Positions 7,265 to 14,748 are shown, numbered from the stretch's first letter. The stretch is DNA of 19,454 bases from an uncultured bacterium (GCA_905215575.1 CAJMQV010000022.1:1-19454); one strand, 5' to 3'. Translations and numbers: made by a program. Notes: generated by a model not told the origin, from the letters alone.

Positions 7265-8308
7265 ATGAAGAGATTTTGGTTCTTTGTTTTGGGGTGCGGC
7301 ATGCTGTTGTCTGCCTTTGCACAGGAGAAAAAGTATGCGATGTATGCTGTAGGATTTTACAATTTGGAAAATCTGTTTGATACGATTCATGATGAGGGCA
7401 AGAATGATTATGAGTATCTGCCTGAGGGTACCGGCCGTTGGAACGGTCTGAAGTATTTTTCCAAGTTAAAGAATATGTCTACTGTATTGTCGGAGTTGGG
7501 AACCGATCGTTTGCCGAATATCGGTGCGGCTGTGATCGGAGTTTCCGAGGTTGAGAATGCCCGTGCATTGACCGACCTGGTCAATCAGCCGGCCTTGAAG
7601 AAGAAAGGTATGCGCTTTGTGCATATCGAAGGACCGGATATGCGTGGCGTTGATTGTGCCCTGCTGTACAACCCTCAGCTGTTTACTCCTCAAAAAAGCT
7701 TTCTGAAGCCGTACGTGTTCGAACCCGTTGACACGACTTATAAAACCCGTGGTTTTCTGACCGTGCAGGGTACATTGGCCGGCGATTCCATTACCTTTAT
7801 TGTATGTCACTGGCCCAGCCGCTTTGCGGGATCTTATCACCGTGAGCTGGCCGGAAAGCAGGTGAAGGTTCTCAAGGACAGTATTCTGGCTTCGAATCCT
7901 CAGATGAAAGTGATTGTCATGGGCGATATGAATGATGATCCGTTCAATGCCAGCATGTCCAAAGAGCTGTCGGCAAAGAAAACCATCGATAAGGTGGGAA
8001 GTGGCGACATGTACAACCCTTGGTGGAGCATTCTGACCGACAAGGGACAGGGAACTCTGCTCTATGATGGCAAATGGAATCTGTTTGACCAGATTGTCGT
8101 TTCGCCGAATTTGCTTAATAAAAAAGGTGAGCGTGACTTCTCTACCTTGAAGTTTTTCAAGAATGAGATCTTTATGCGCGATTATCTGTTCCAGACCGAA
8201 GGAAAATATAAAGGAAACATCAAGAGAACCACGGCCGGCGGCGTTTGGCTGAACGGTTATAGCGACCATTTGCCGGTGGTGATTTATCTCTTGAAAGAGA
8301 AAAAGTAA
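7265..8308 (+). CDS. Secreted endonuclease/exonuclease/phosphatase family protein
   Basis: This 347-aa protein carries the EEP (DNase I-like) fold, whose members cleave phosphodiester or phosphate ester bonds with divalent metal. Visible motifs in order are FYNLENLFD (31-39, Asn ligand), SEVEN (94-98, metal-binding Glu), RGVDCALLYNP (127-137), CHWPSR (181-186, His), MGDMNDDP (219-226, catalytic Asp/Asn) and SDHLP (333-337, catalytic Asp-His). All core residues are present. The first 20 residues form a signal peptide ending AFAQ, so the enzyme is exported. I chose the ATG at 7265 because it begins right at the signal peptide; starting at 7241 would add eight polar residues. It is transcribed divergently from the TonB-receptor/nuclease operon. 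Whether the substrate is DNA, RNA or a phospholipid headgroup cannot be read from sequence, though the neighbouring nuclease favours nucleic acid. Confidence 0.9.
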   Translation: MKRFWFFVLGCGMLLSAFAQEKKYAMYAVGFYNLENLFDTIHDEGKNDYEYLPEGTGRWNGLKYFSKLKNMSTVLSELGTDRLPNIGAAVIGVSEVENARALTDLVNQPALKKKGMRFVHIEGPDMRGVDCALLYNPQLFTPQKSFLKPYVFEPVDTTYKTRGFLTVQGTLAGDSITFIVCHWPSRFAGSYHRELAGKQVKVLKDSILASNPQMKVIVMGDMNDDPFNASMSKELSAKKTIDKVGSGDMYNPWWSILTDKGQGTLLYDGKWNLFDQIVVSPNLLNKKGERDFSTLKFFKNEIFMRDYLFQTEGKYKGNIKRTTAGGVWLNGYSDHLPVVIYLLKEKK

Positions 8309-8349
8309 AAAAACTGATTTTTTCCGTATCCGGTTTGCAGATTTTTGAC

Positions 8350-8357
8350 TATCTTTG
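8350..8357 (+). promoter_or_regulatory. -7 box of fba
   Basis: TATCTTTG is a full match to TAnnTTTG and lies 40 nt before the fba ATG. Positions -33 upstream hold no exact TTTG at the standard spacing. There is no obvious terminator between the preceding stop (8308) and this box, so some read-through into fba is possible. Confidence 0.65.
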
Positions 8358-8397
8358 CCCTGAGAAAGATACATTACGTTTTTAAATTTATAAAGAC

Positions 8398-9396
8398 ATG
8401 GTAAATTACAAAGATTTAGGTTTGGTTAATACCAAAGACATGTTTGCTAAGGCCATTAAAGGTGGTTACGCAATCCCAGCATTCAACTTCAACAACATGG
8501 AGCAGATGCAGGCTATCATTAAGGCTGCTGTAGAGACTAAGTCTCCGGTTATCCTTCAGGTATCTAAGGGTGCTCGTCAGTATGCTAACGCTACTCTGTT
8601 GCGTTACATGGCACAGGGTGCTGTTGAGTATGCTAAGGAGTTGGGCTGCGAGAATCCTCAGATTGTATTGCACCTCGACCACGGAGATACTTTCGAAACT
8701 TGCAAGAGCTGTATCGATTCAGGTTTCTCTTCAGTAATGATCGACGGTTCTCACCTGCCATACGAAGAGAACGTAGCTTTGACTAAGAAGGTTGTTGACT
8801 ACGCTCATCAGTTCGATGTAACTGTAGAAGGTGAGCTGGGTGTATTGGCTGGCGTTGAGGATGAAGTTTCTTCAGACCACCACACTTATACTAACCCAGA
8901 AGAGGTTATCGACTTCGCTACTCGTACAGGTTGCGATTCTTTGGCTATCTCAATCGGTACTTCTCACGGTGCTTACAAGTTCACTCCGGAGCAGTGCACA
9001 GTTGATCCTAAGACTGGCCGTTTGGTTCCTCCTCCATTGGCATTCGACGTTTTGGACGCTGTTATGGAGAAACTTCCTGGATTCCCAATCGTATTGCACG
9101 GTTCTTCTTCAGTTCCTCAGGAAGAAGTTGAGACTATCAACAAGTTCGGTGGTGCTTTGAAGGCTGCTATCGGTATTCCAGAAGAGGAGTTGCGTAAGGC
9201 TGCTAAGTCTGCTGTTTGCAAGATCAACATCGACTCTGACTCTCGTTTGGCTATGACTGCTGCTATCCGTCAGGTATTCGCTGAGAAGCCAGCTGAGTTC
9301 GATCCTCGTAAGTACTTGGGTCCTGCTCGTGACAACATGGAGAAGCTGTACAAGCACAAGATCATCAACGTATTGGGTTCTGACAACAAGTTGTAA
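8398..9396 (+). CDS. fba: Class II fructose-bisphosphate aldolase
   Basis: This 332-aa cytoplasmic enzyme reversibly cleaves fructose 1,6-bisphosphate into dihydroxyacetone phosphate and glyceraldehyde 3-phosphate in glycolysis and gluconeogenesis. Class II enzymes use zinc. Visible motifs are HLDHGD (92-97, catalytic Asp and zinc-binding His), VEGELG (143-148), GTSHGAYK (187-194, zinc-binding His) and LHGSSSVP (233-240, zinc-binding His and substrate phosphate loop). Length fits the long class IIB-like group. Codon use is strongly biased to a small set (GCT, GGT, AAG, TTG, GAC), unlike the neighbouring envelope genes, which indicates very high expression. It is a single-gene unit with its own -7 box (8350-8357) and terminator (9432-9462). 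Confidence 0.97.
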   Translation: MVNYKDLGLVNTKDMFAKAIKGGYAIPAFNFNNMEQMQAIIKAAVETKSPVILQVSKGARQYANATLLRYMAQGAVEYAKELGCENPQIVLHLDHGDTFETCKSCIDSGFSSVMIDGSHLPYEENVALTKKVVDYAHQFDVTVEGELGVLAGVEDEVSSDHHTYTNPEEVIDFATRTGCDSLAISIGTSHGAYKFTPEQCTVDPKTGRLVPPPLAFDVLDAVMEKLPGFPIVLHGSSSVPQEEVETINKFGGALKAAIGIPEEELRKAAKSAVCKINIDSDSRLAMTAAIRQVFAEKPAEFDPRKYLGPARDNMEKLYKHKIINVLGSDNKL

Positions 9397-9431
9397 TCCA
9401 TTGCCTGCATTTTTGCAAGGTTTAGATAAAG

Positions 9432-9462
9432 AAGGCTGTGTCCGTTGGGCACAGCCTTTTTT
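9432..9462 (+). terminator. Terminator after fba
   Basis: A 12-bp stem pairs 9432-9443 (AAGGCTGTGTCC) with 9447-9458, including one G-U pair. The loop is GTT, and the stem runs into a T tract ending at 9462. It starts 35 nt past the fba stop and is a textbook intrinsic terminator. Confidence 0.9.
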
Positions 9463-9463
9463 G

Positions 9464-9553
9464 TTGCTCCCGCGCTGCTTTTAAATGCTCCCGACCATTT
9501 TCTGAAAACGTCGGGACGATTTTATGGAACGGTCGTGATCTTTTTTAGGAAAA
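9464..9553 (+). repeat. Degenerate ~22-nt tandem repeat, copy set 2
   Basis: Four successive units can be drawn at 9464-9485, 9486-9508, 9509-9529 and 9530-9553. The first two begin with TTGCTCCCG and TGCTCCCGA; the third has GTCGGGACGA in the same place. Each has a T-rich then A-rich tail (ATTTTCTGAAAA, ATTTTATGGAA, CTTTTTTAGGAAAA). The set sits immediately after the fba terminator and resembles the repeat at 150-240. It does not code for protein. Confidence 0.55.
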
Positions 9554-9607
9554 TAAGTTTTTTTCTGTTTTTATTTGATTTTTATCTCTCAAAAAATAAA
9601 ATAGTGT

Positions 9608-9615
9608 TACCTTTG
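9608..9615 (+). promoter_or_regulatory. -7 box of the coiled-coil outer-membrane protein gene
   Basis: TACCTTTG matches TAnnTTTG and lies 25 nt before the chosen ATG at 9641. The upstream sequence is A/T-rich without an exact TTTG at the -33 position. Confidence 0.6.
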
Positions 9616-9640
9616 CCAAAGCTTTTTAAAATTAATGTTT

Positions 9641-10738
9641 ATGAAAAAGATCTTTTTGATTCTTTCTTCCGTTTTGTTTTTGGGAGGAAACGGCGTATTT
9701 GCACAGAGCCTGAAAAAACAGAATGAGCAGTTGAAGACGCAAAATGTGGCTTTGACTGATTCGATCCGGAAGTTGAGCTTTTCCCTGGATTCCGTGTCGC
9801 AGTTGAAGGCTAAGCTGCTTGCGGATTATGAAAGTATAAAGGAAAAGTACAGCAATTCTGGCAACATGGCAGATTCTTTGATGAAGGTGAGCCAATTGCA
9901 GGCTTCCGAGATTTATGCGCTCCAGCTGACTAATGATTCTTTAAACAGCCGCATTCAGAAGCTGTTGGCCGAAAGAGATTTTCTGCAATATCAGTCGGAC
10001 AGCCTTATGGCTCTTCAGGAGAATAAAAAGAAAGAAAAGAAACAAAAGGCTTTGTGGGATCGTAGAGGATGGTTTAACATCGCTTTTTCACCGCAGAAAA
10101 TGAACAGCGATCTGTACAGATCTGAGTTGAAATCCGATTTTGCGGTAGGTATCACGGCCGGAAGAACTTTTTATCTGCATAAGAAGCCTCTGGCCAACAT
10201 GGTACGTTTTGCCTTGAACTGGAGTTATCTGGATTTAAACATCGCCAAGTATTCTGCCTCTTACAACGACCGTATAGACGAGGAGGGTGATTATGGTATG
10301 GGTGATGTTACCGTGAATCCGTATTACTCTGCAGCGCACCCGGTTACTCCTATGTATGATTCTATGGGGGACGAATATGAAGATTGGGATGATTCTGAGA
10401 GCGAAGATTCGCAATATAAGATGGAACTTGGCATGCAGATCGGTCCGGCCGTTATCGTCAACCCGATAGATCATCTGATGATTCAGGCTTATTTCCATTA
10501 TTCGCCTACTTTCTCTGCGCTGCTTGATGAGGATCTTTCTTATTATGGCACTTATGCGTCCTTCTTCAATGCAGGTGTTTCCGTGTCCTATAAAGCAATC
10601 GGATTAGGTATTGAAGGTCGCTGGGGAACCAGTACTTTTTCTCAGGAAGTATATAGCGAAGCCGATGAGGATTATGTGTTTCAGGATATGAAATGGAAGA
10701 CTAAGGGCATGCGTGTTTATTTGTCTTTCAGATTCTGA
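9641..10738 (+). CDS. Outer-membrane beta-barrel protein with N-terminal coiled coil
   Basis: I do not recognise a named family for this 365-aa protein. A signal peptide (residues 1-20, cleaved near VFA-QS) is followed by a long heptad-rich, Gln/Leu/Ser-rich coiled coil (~23-130) and a Lys-rich turn (KKKEKKQK, 129-136). From ~140 to the end the sequence alternates in the manner of outer-membrane beta-strands and ends with the aromatic strand RVYLSFRF, the usual Bam recognition signal. An acidic loop rich in Asp, Glu and Tyr lies at ~239-262. The coiled coil would sit in the periplasm and could trimerise or reach the peptidoglycan, by analogy with other coiled-coil plus barrel proteins. The ATG at 9641 was preferred to the one at 9635 because it begins MKKIFLIL. 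It is a single-gene unit bounded by its own promoter box and the bidirectional terminator at 10779-10836. Confidence 0.75.
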   Translation: MKKIFLILSSVLFLGGNGVFAQSLKKQNEQLKTQNVALTDSIRKLSFSLDSVSQLKAKLLADYESIKEKYSNSGNMADSLMKVSQLQASEIYALQLTNDSLNSRIQKLLAERDFLQYQSDSLMALQENKKKEKKQKALWDRRGWFNIAFSPQKMNSDLYRSELKSDFAVGITAGRTFYLHKKPLANMVRFALNWSYLDLNIAKYSASYNDRIDEEGDYGMGDVTVNPYYSAAHPVTPMYDSMGDEYEDWDDSESEDSQYKMELGMQIGPAVIVNPIDHLMIQAYFHYSPTFSALLDEDLSYYGTYASFFNAGVSVSYKAIGLGIEGRWGTSTFSQEVYSEADEDYVFQDMKWKTKGMRVYLSFRF

Positions 10739-10778
10739 TCCGATAAATCATAAATATAAAAGTCACAGTAAGTGTTGA

Positions 10779-10836
10779 AAACAGAAGCCTCCCGTTCATA
10801 ACTTCAGAAAAGGTTATGAACGGGAGGCTTCTGTTT
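10779..10836. terminator. Bidirectional terminator with a perfect 24-bp stem
   Basis: The arms 10779-10802 and 10813-10836 are perfect complements of 24 bp around a 10-nt loop. The stem starts AAACAG and ends CTGTTT, so each strand ends in a short U run. It lies between two convergent genes, 41 nt after the plus-strand stop and 30 nt after the minus-strand stop. Confidence 0.85.
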
Positions 10837-10865
10837 CAGTATGTGTCGACAGGCAGAGGAAAGGA

Positions 10866-11942
10866 TTATTCCGGTTCTTCTGCTGTAAGCTTTTCAATAC
10901 CTCCGTTATTCTGATAGAAGAGAACCTGTGTGGTTGTCTTCTTGTCGAACAGGGCATTGCTCAGGATTTCTGTATTACCAAATTGTCCCATGGAAATTTC
11001 TTCCTGACAGAATACCTTGCTTGGGTTATACACTTTCAGGAAAGTACGTGCCGGAACATTATAGGTTACCCCTTCTTCCATTTTGGCTTTCTTCTTGGCG
11101 GTTTTTTCATCTTCTACCGGAGCTGGGATGTCTTGGGCAGATTTCAGATCGATATATACCGGTTCACCGGCCAGATCCTCATTGCTTACCACGCCTAATT
11201 TCTCTGAAAAGCGGAACAGAACGGCATGCTCCATCTCCTGTTCCGGAGTGGTGCTGAATGAAAATACTTCAGTACTCTTCTGGGTATATCCTTGGAACAG
11301 TTGGCTCAAAGCCTTCTCCTGCTGGCTTAGCTGGTCCAGCATCAGTTTGAGCTGCTCTCCGTCTTTCGGAGTGTTGTCGGCTTCGCCACGGATCAGAGCG
11401 TTTCTGCTGTCGCGTATGTCATAAATTTCCTGAGCGGTGAGCTCGGCGATTTTTGCGCTGCTTCCTGCTGCAAGGATTTCCTGATTCATATAATTGCGCG
11501 GATTTAACGGCTTCTCTGCCGGTTGCGCCTTAGGTAATTCCGACAGATTTTCTACTGCCTTGTCTGTATTGATGGCCAGCAGGATACCGTCGTTTGTCAG
11601 TTTTACAAAAGGAGCTACGGTACGTTTTTTCAGCACGATGTTGTAGATCTTGTTTTTATCCGGAACACCGTAAGGCTCTACTTTAATGCTTTTGATCGTC
11701 CACCGTGTATATCCTTCGTTCTTCACGTCTTTCAAACGCAGGTAACGGTCGGCATACTTGGCGTATTCTCCCGGAACATAGACTTCTTTTTCTGCCACGA
11801 CAGTGAAGCGGAGTGAGGTTTTCGGCAGGCAATAGGTTACACCTTCCACCGTCACTCCCGGCATATAAGGAGCAACTTCGGTCTGGGCACTTCCGCAAAG
11901 AGGGAGCAGAGCCAGACTAAATAACAATAATTTTTTTTTCAT
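10866..11942 (-). CDS. DUF4831 family secreted protein
   Basis: This 358-aa protein has a signal peptide (residues 1-20, ending CGSAQ, without a clear lipobox) and matches my recollection of DUF4831, a family I associate with Bacteroidetes. Recognisable stretches are GVTVEGVTYCLPKTSLRFTV (residues ~29-48), VYVPGEYAKYADRYL (~54-68) and, near the C-terminus, a GVTYNVPARTFLKV strand. The motif V.YN.P.T.L.. thus occurs near both ends, which suggests two similar beta-rich halves. Its function is unknown to me and I see no catalytic motif. It starts 9 nt after the stop of the NAD(P)H-hydrate repair gene, so the two are an operon, yet one product is exported and the other cytoplasmic. The link may be historical rather than biochemical. 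Confidence 0.85.
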   Translation of the reverse strand: MKKKLLLFSLALLPLCGSAQTEVAPYMPGVTVEGVTYCLPKTSLRFTVVAEKEVYVPGEYAKYADRYLRLKDVKNEGYTRWTIKSIKVEPYGVPDKNKIYNIVLKKRTVAPFVKLTNDGILLAINTDKAVENLSELPKAQPAEKPLNPRNYMNQEILAAGSSAKIAELTAQEIYDIRDSRNALIRGEADNTPKDGEQLKLMLDQLSQQEKALSQLFQGYTQKSTEVFSFSTTPEQEMEHAVLFRFSEKLGVVSNEDLAGEPVYIDLKSAQDIPAPVEDEKTAKKKAKMEEGVTYNVPARTFLKVYNPSKVFCQEEISMGQFGNTEILSNALFDKKTTTQVLFYQNNGGIEKLTAEEPE

Positions 11943-11951
11943 AGATCTATG

Positions 11952-13475
11952 TTATGCTTGTTTCTTTCTTAGTTCTTTAAATGCTTTAGGCAGGTAGGCG
12001 ATCAGGTCGCTCGCTGTGACACATTCTTCCTCCAGGTCGGCAGCGGCAAAGTCGCCGGCCATTCCATGCAGATGCACACCCAGCAGTACGGCGGCCTCGT
12101 TGGAGTATCCCTGTGCCAGCAAGCCTACCAGGATACCCGAAAGTACATCTCCGCTTCCGGCTGTGGCCATACCCGCGTTGCCGGATCCGTTGAACAGAAC
12201 GATGCCGTTTGGCAGACAAATGATGCTGTAATGGCCTTTGATCACGATGTAAAGCTGTTGCTTGATGGCCAGATCGCGGGCTTTGGTCATTTGCTCGTAG
12301 CTGTCCTGACATCTTCCGATAAGGTTTTCCAGTTCCTTGGGGTGCGGTGTCAGAATGGAGAACTTCGGTATATCCTGAATCCATTCCTTGTGATTGCCCA
12401 GAATATTCAACACATCGGCATCCAGCACCATCGGCAGATTCTGTTGCAGCATAAAGTCACGCATGGCCAGTGCCGTGGTTTCGCTTTTTCCGATTCCCGG
12501 TCCTAAGGCAATGGCATTGAATCCGTTGGTTTCGATGGCTCCGGTAATGATGTCGTCATCAAGATCGTGGCTCAGTATCGCTTCGGGGACCGCGATCTGC
12601 AAAATGTCATTGTTCATCTTCGGAGTGTGGATGGTCACCTTTCCGGCTCCCGCCTTCATGCAGGCTTTAGCGCAGAATATCGAAGCGCCTGCCATGCCGA
12701 AGCTTCCTGCTACCACCAAGGCGTGTCCCATGTTTCCTTTATGCACAAAAGCGTTTCTTTTCTTGAGCAGACGGCGTGCGGTTTCCGTTTCCAGCAGATA
12801 CATGTTTGTGGCAACGTCCTCCATGTATCTCATGTCAAGCTGGATGTCCAGAATCTTCAGTTCGCCCACATATTTCTGATTCTCCGGAAAGAGAAAAGCC
12901 ATTTTGGGGAGTTGCAGACTGAGGGTGAGCGTAGCGCGCACCACGGTATTCATGTCATTGTAGGTGTTGTCCTCGCACATCAGTCCCGAAGGGATGTCGA
13001 TGCTGACCACAGGCACATTCGTTTTGTTGATGCTCTGTGCCAAAGAAGCAAAGCCGCCGTTTAGAGGCTTGTTCAGTCCGGTGCCGAACAGACCGTCGAT
13101 AATCACATCCTTCTGTGGGTCAATGGTTGGGAAAGTAAACTGATCGCGCACCTCGTGCAACTTGATGTTGCTGTATTCGGTAAGACACTCCTTGTTGAAG
13201 GCACATTCTTCACTCAGTTTCTGATTGATGTTGAACAGATAAACCGTAGCCCGATAGCCCTTTTCGGCGAGCAGACGTGCCACAGCCAGTGCATCGCCTC
13301 CATTATTGCCCGGTCCTGCGAAAACATAGAAATGAGTTTTCAGGTTCCAGCGTCCGGACACCTCCTCGGCAATGGCTTTTGCAGCCCTTTCCATCAAGTC
13401 GATTGCACTGATCGGTTCATGCTGTATCGTGTACTGATCAAGCTCTTTAAATTGTGCTCCTGTAAGTATTTTCAT
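11952..13475 (-). CDS. nnr: Bifunctional NAD(P)H-hydrate epimerase/dehydratase
   Basis: This 507-aa cytoplasmic enzyme repairs NADH and NADPH damaged by hydration. The N-terminal YjeF_N domain (~1-220) interconverts R- and S-hydrates. The C-terminal ribokinase-like domain (~235-500) dehydrates the S form using ADP or ATP. Epimerase motifs are GPGNNGGD (54-61), DGLFGTGL (127-134) and DIPSG (160-164). Dehydratase motifs are GNMGHALVVAGS (247-258), GPGIGKSE (325-332), LDADVLN (351-357), TPHPKEL (376-382) and GSGDVLSG (440-447) with catalytic D443. I chose the ATG at 13475 because residues upstream (to 13544) are not family-like and lie beyond the likely promoter. The -7 box at 13480-13487 is only 4 nt before this ATG, so the transcript may be leaderless. 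It is followed at 9 nt by the DUF4831 gene. Confidence 0.95.
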   Translation of the reverse strand: MKILTGAQFKELDQYTIQHEPISAIDLMERAAKAIAEEVSGRWNLKTHFYVFAGPGNNGGDALAVARLLAEKGYRATVYLFNINQKLSEECAFNKECLTEYSNIKLHEVRDQFTFPTIDPQKDVIIDGLFGTGLNKPLNGGFASLAQSINKTNVPVVSIDIPSGLMCEDNTYNDMNTVVRATLTLSLQLPKMAFLFPENQKYVGELKILDIQLDMRYMEDVATNMYLLETETARRLLKKRNAFVHKGNMGHALVVAGSFGMAGASIFCAKACMKAGAGKVTIHTPKMNNDILQIAVPEAILSHDLDDDIITGAIETNGFNAIALGPGIGKSETTALAMRDFMLQQNLPMVLDADVLNILGNHKEWIQDIPKFSILTPHPKELENLIGRCQDSYEQMTKARDLAIKQQLYIVIKGHYSIICLPNGIVLFNGSGNAGMATAGSGDVLSGILVGLLAQGYSNEAAVLLGVHLHGMAGDFAAADLEEECVTASDLIAYLPKAFKELRKKQA

Positions 13476-13479
13476 AATG

Positions 13480-13487
13480 CAAATATA
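13480..13487 (-). promoter_or_regulatory. -7 box of nnr, possible leaderless start
   Basis: The minus strand reads TATATTTG, a full match to TAnnTTTG, ending 4 nt before the nnr ATG. Used as a promoter it would place the transcript start at or within a few bases of the ATG. It faces the hpt promoter 43 nt away. No TTTG is seen at -33. Confidence 0.5.
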
Positions 13488-13530
13488 ACTAAAATAGCGG
13501 TTGGCAAGTTTTTGGCTTGCGGAATTTTTG

Positions 13531-13538
13531 TATCTTTG
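13531..13538 (+). promoter_or_regulatory. -7 box of the hpt operon
   Basis: TATCTTTG is a full match to TAnnTTTG and lies 23 nt before the hpt ATG at 13562. A T-rich stretch containing TTTTTGG lies 16-21 nt upstream, a loose -33 match. The box lies downstream of the possible upstream ATG at 13517, which argues against that start. Confidence 0.7.
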
Positions 13539-13561
13539 CAACAAATTTACTAAAAATAGCC

Positions 13562-14098
13562 ATGCAGACCATTCAAATTAAAGATAAAACTTTCACAGTA
13601 TCTCTAAAAGAGGCTGATATCCTGAAGCAAGTAAAACGCGTTGCCGCAGAAATTAACCGTGATTATGAGGGTGAAGAGCCTGTGTTTCTGGCTGTTCTCA
13701 ACGGTTCGTTCATTTTTGCCGCAGATCTGATGCGCGAAGTAACTCTGCCTTCGGAGATTACTTTTGTAAAACTGGCTTCCTATGCGGGAACGTCTTCTAC
13801 AGGAGCGGTCAAGAACCTCATCGGACTGAACGTCGATCTGAAAGACCGTCCGGTAATTATTATCGAGGATATCATTGATTCCGGTCTGACTATGGTTCAT
13901 TTGTTGGATCTGCTTAAACAATATGAGCCTAAGTCTGTCGACATCTGTGCTCTGTTGGTTAAGCCCGATAACTTAAAAGTGTCTTTGGACATCCGTTACA
14001 CATGTCTGGAAATTCCAAATGATTTCATCATTGGCTATGGTTTGGATTATGATGGTCTGGGACGTAACACCCGGGATATCTACACCGTGGTGGAATAA
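13562..14098 (+). CDS. hpt: Hypoxanthine phosphoribosyltransferase
   Basis: This 178-aa cytoplasmic enzyme joins hypoxanthine (usually also guanine) to PRPP, making IMP or GMP in purine salvage. The PRPP-binding loop VIIIEDIIDSGLTM (98-111) is the decisive motif, with Ser where many family members have Thr. The pyrophosphate loop VLNGSFIFAADL (45-56) and the purine-side region LVKPDN and YTCLEIPNDFIIGYGLDYDG near the C-terminus also fit. The frame is open upstream to 13517, but the N-terminus MQTIQIKDKTF at 13562 fits the normal length and follows the promoter box. It is the first gene of a plus-strand run with adk 35 nt downstream and no terminator between. Confidence 0.95.
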   Translation: MQTIQIKDKTFTVSLKEADILKQVKRVAAEINRDYEGEEPVFLAVLNGSFIFAADLMREVTLPSEITFVKLASYAGTSSTGAVKNLIGLNVDLKDRPVIIIEDIIDSGLTMVHLLDLLKQYEPKSVDICALLVKPDNLKVSLDIRYTCLEIPNDFIIGYGLDYDGLGRNTRDIYTVVE

Positions 14099-14133
14099 AA
14101 AGAAAAATCCTATTTTAATAACTAAATAAAAAA

Positions 14134-14703
14134 ATGAAGAATATTGTAATTTTCGGTGCTCCGGGATCTGGTAAAGGAACTCAGAGCGACAAGATTGTGG
14201 CTAAGTACGGTTTCAAACACATCTCTACCGGCGATGTATTGCGTGGTGAGATCAAGAATGGTACTGAACTGGGTAAGACTGCCAAGTCATACATCGACAA
14301 CGGACAGTTGATTCCGGATTCATTGATGATCGACATTCTGGCAAGTGTTTATGACAGCTTCGGCGCTGTTGAGGGAGTTATCTTCGACGGTTTCCCACGT
14401 ACTATCCCGCAGGCTGAGGCTTTGAAGGCTATGCTGGCTGAGCGCGGAACAGAGGTAAGCGTTATGCTCGACCTGGAAGTGCCTGAAGATGAACTGATGG
14501 ATCGTCTGATCAAGCGCGGACAGATCTCAGGACGTGCTGACGACAATGAGGAGACTATCAAGAAGCGTCTGACTGTTTACCACAACCAGACTTCTCCGCT
14601 GATCGACTGGTACAAGAACGACGGTAAGTATACTCACATCAAGGGTACCGGCGAGCTGGATACTATCTTTGCTGATATCTGTGCTGCTATCGACCGCGCA
14701 TAA
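14134..14703 (+). CDS. adk: Adenylate kinase
   Basis: This 189-aa cytoplasmic enzyme catalyses AMP + ATP to 2 ADP and sets the adenylate energy charge. The P-loop GAPGSGKGT lies at residues 8-16. It is followed by the AMP-binding region around HISTGDVLR (~29-37) and the segment FDGFPRTIPQAEAL (~86-99). The LID region (around RGQISGRADDNEETIKKRL) is short and has no zinc-binding cysteines, so it is a short-form enzyme rather than the ~214-aa type. The codon bias is strong, like that of fba, indicating high expression. It lies between hpt (35 nt upstream) and obgE (45 nt downstream) in one apparent operon. Confidence 0.97.
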   Translation: MKNIVIFGAPGSGKGTQSDKIVAKYGFKHISTGDVLRGEIKNGTELGKTAKSYIDNGQLIPDSLMIDILASVYDSFGAVEGVIFDGFPRTIPQAEALKAMLAERGTEVSVMLDLEVPEDELMDRLIKRGQISGRADDNEETIKKRLTVYHNQTSPLIDWYKNDGKYTHIKGTGELDTIFADICAAIDRA

Positions 14704-14748
14704 TCAAGAATTTTAAAAACCACACATATTATAATTAAGTAAATAGAT

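Noticed and set aside
7466..8374. 302-codon open frame on the minus strand
   Set aside because: It lies fully antisense to the secreted EEP-fold gene, which has all its catalytic motifs. The antisense product has no recognisable domain or signal, so it is a codon-bias shadow.
12394..13064. Two overlapping plus-strand frames of ~160 codons
   Set aside because: Both are antisense to nnr, whose motifs run continuously through the region.
13476..13544. Upstream in-frame start for nnr
   Set aside because: The 23 additional residues are not conserved-looking and lie upstream of the likely promoter.
13517..13561. Upstream in-frame start for hpt
   Set aside because: It lies before the -7 box at 13531-13538 and would not be in the transcript; the extra residues do not fit the family.
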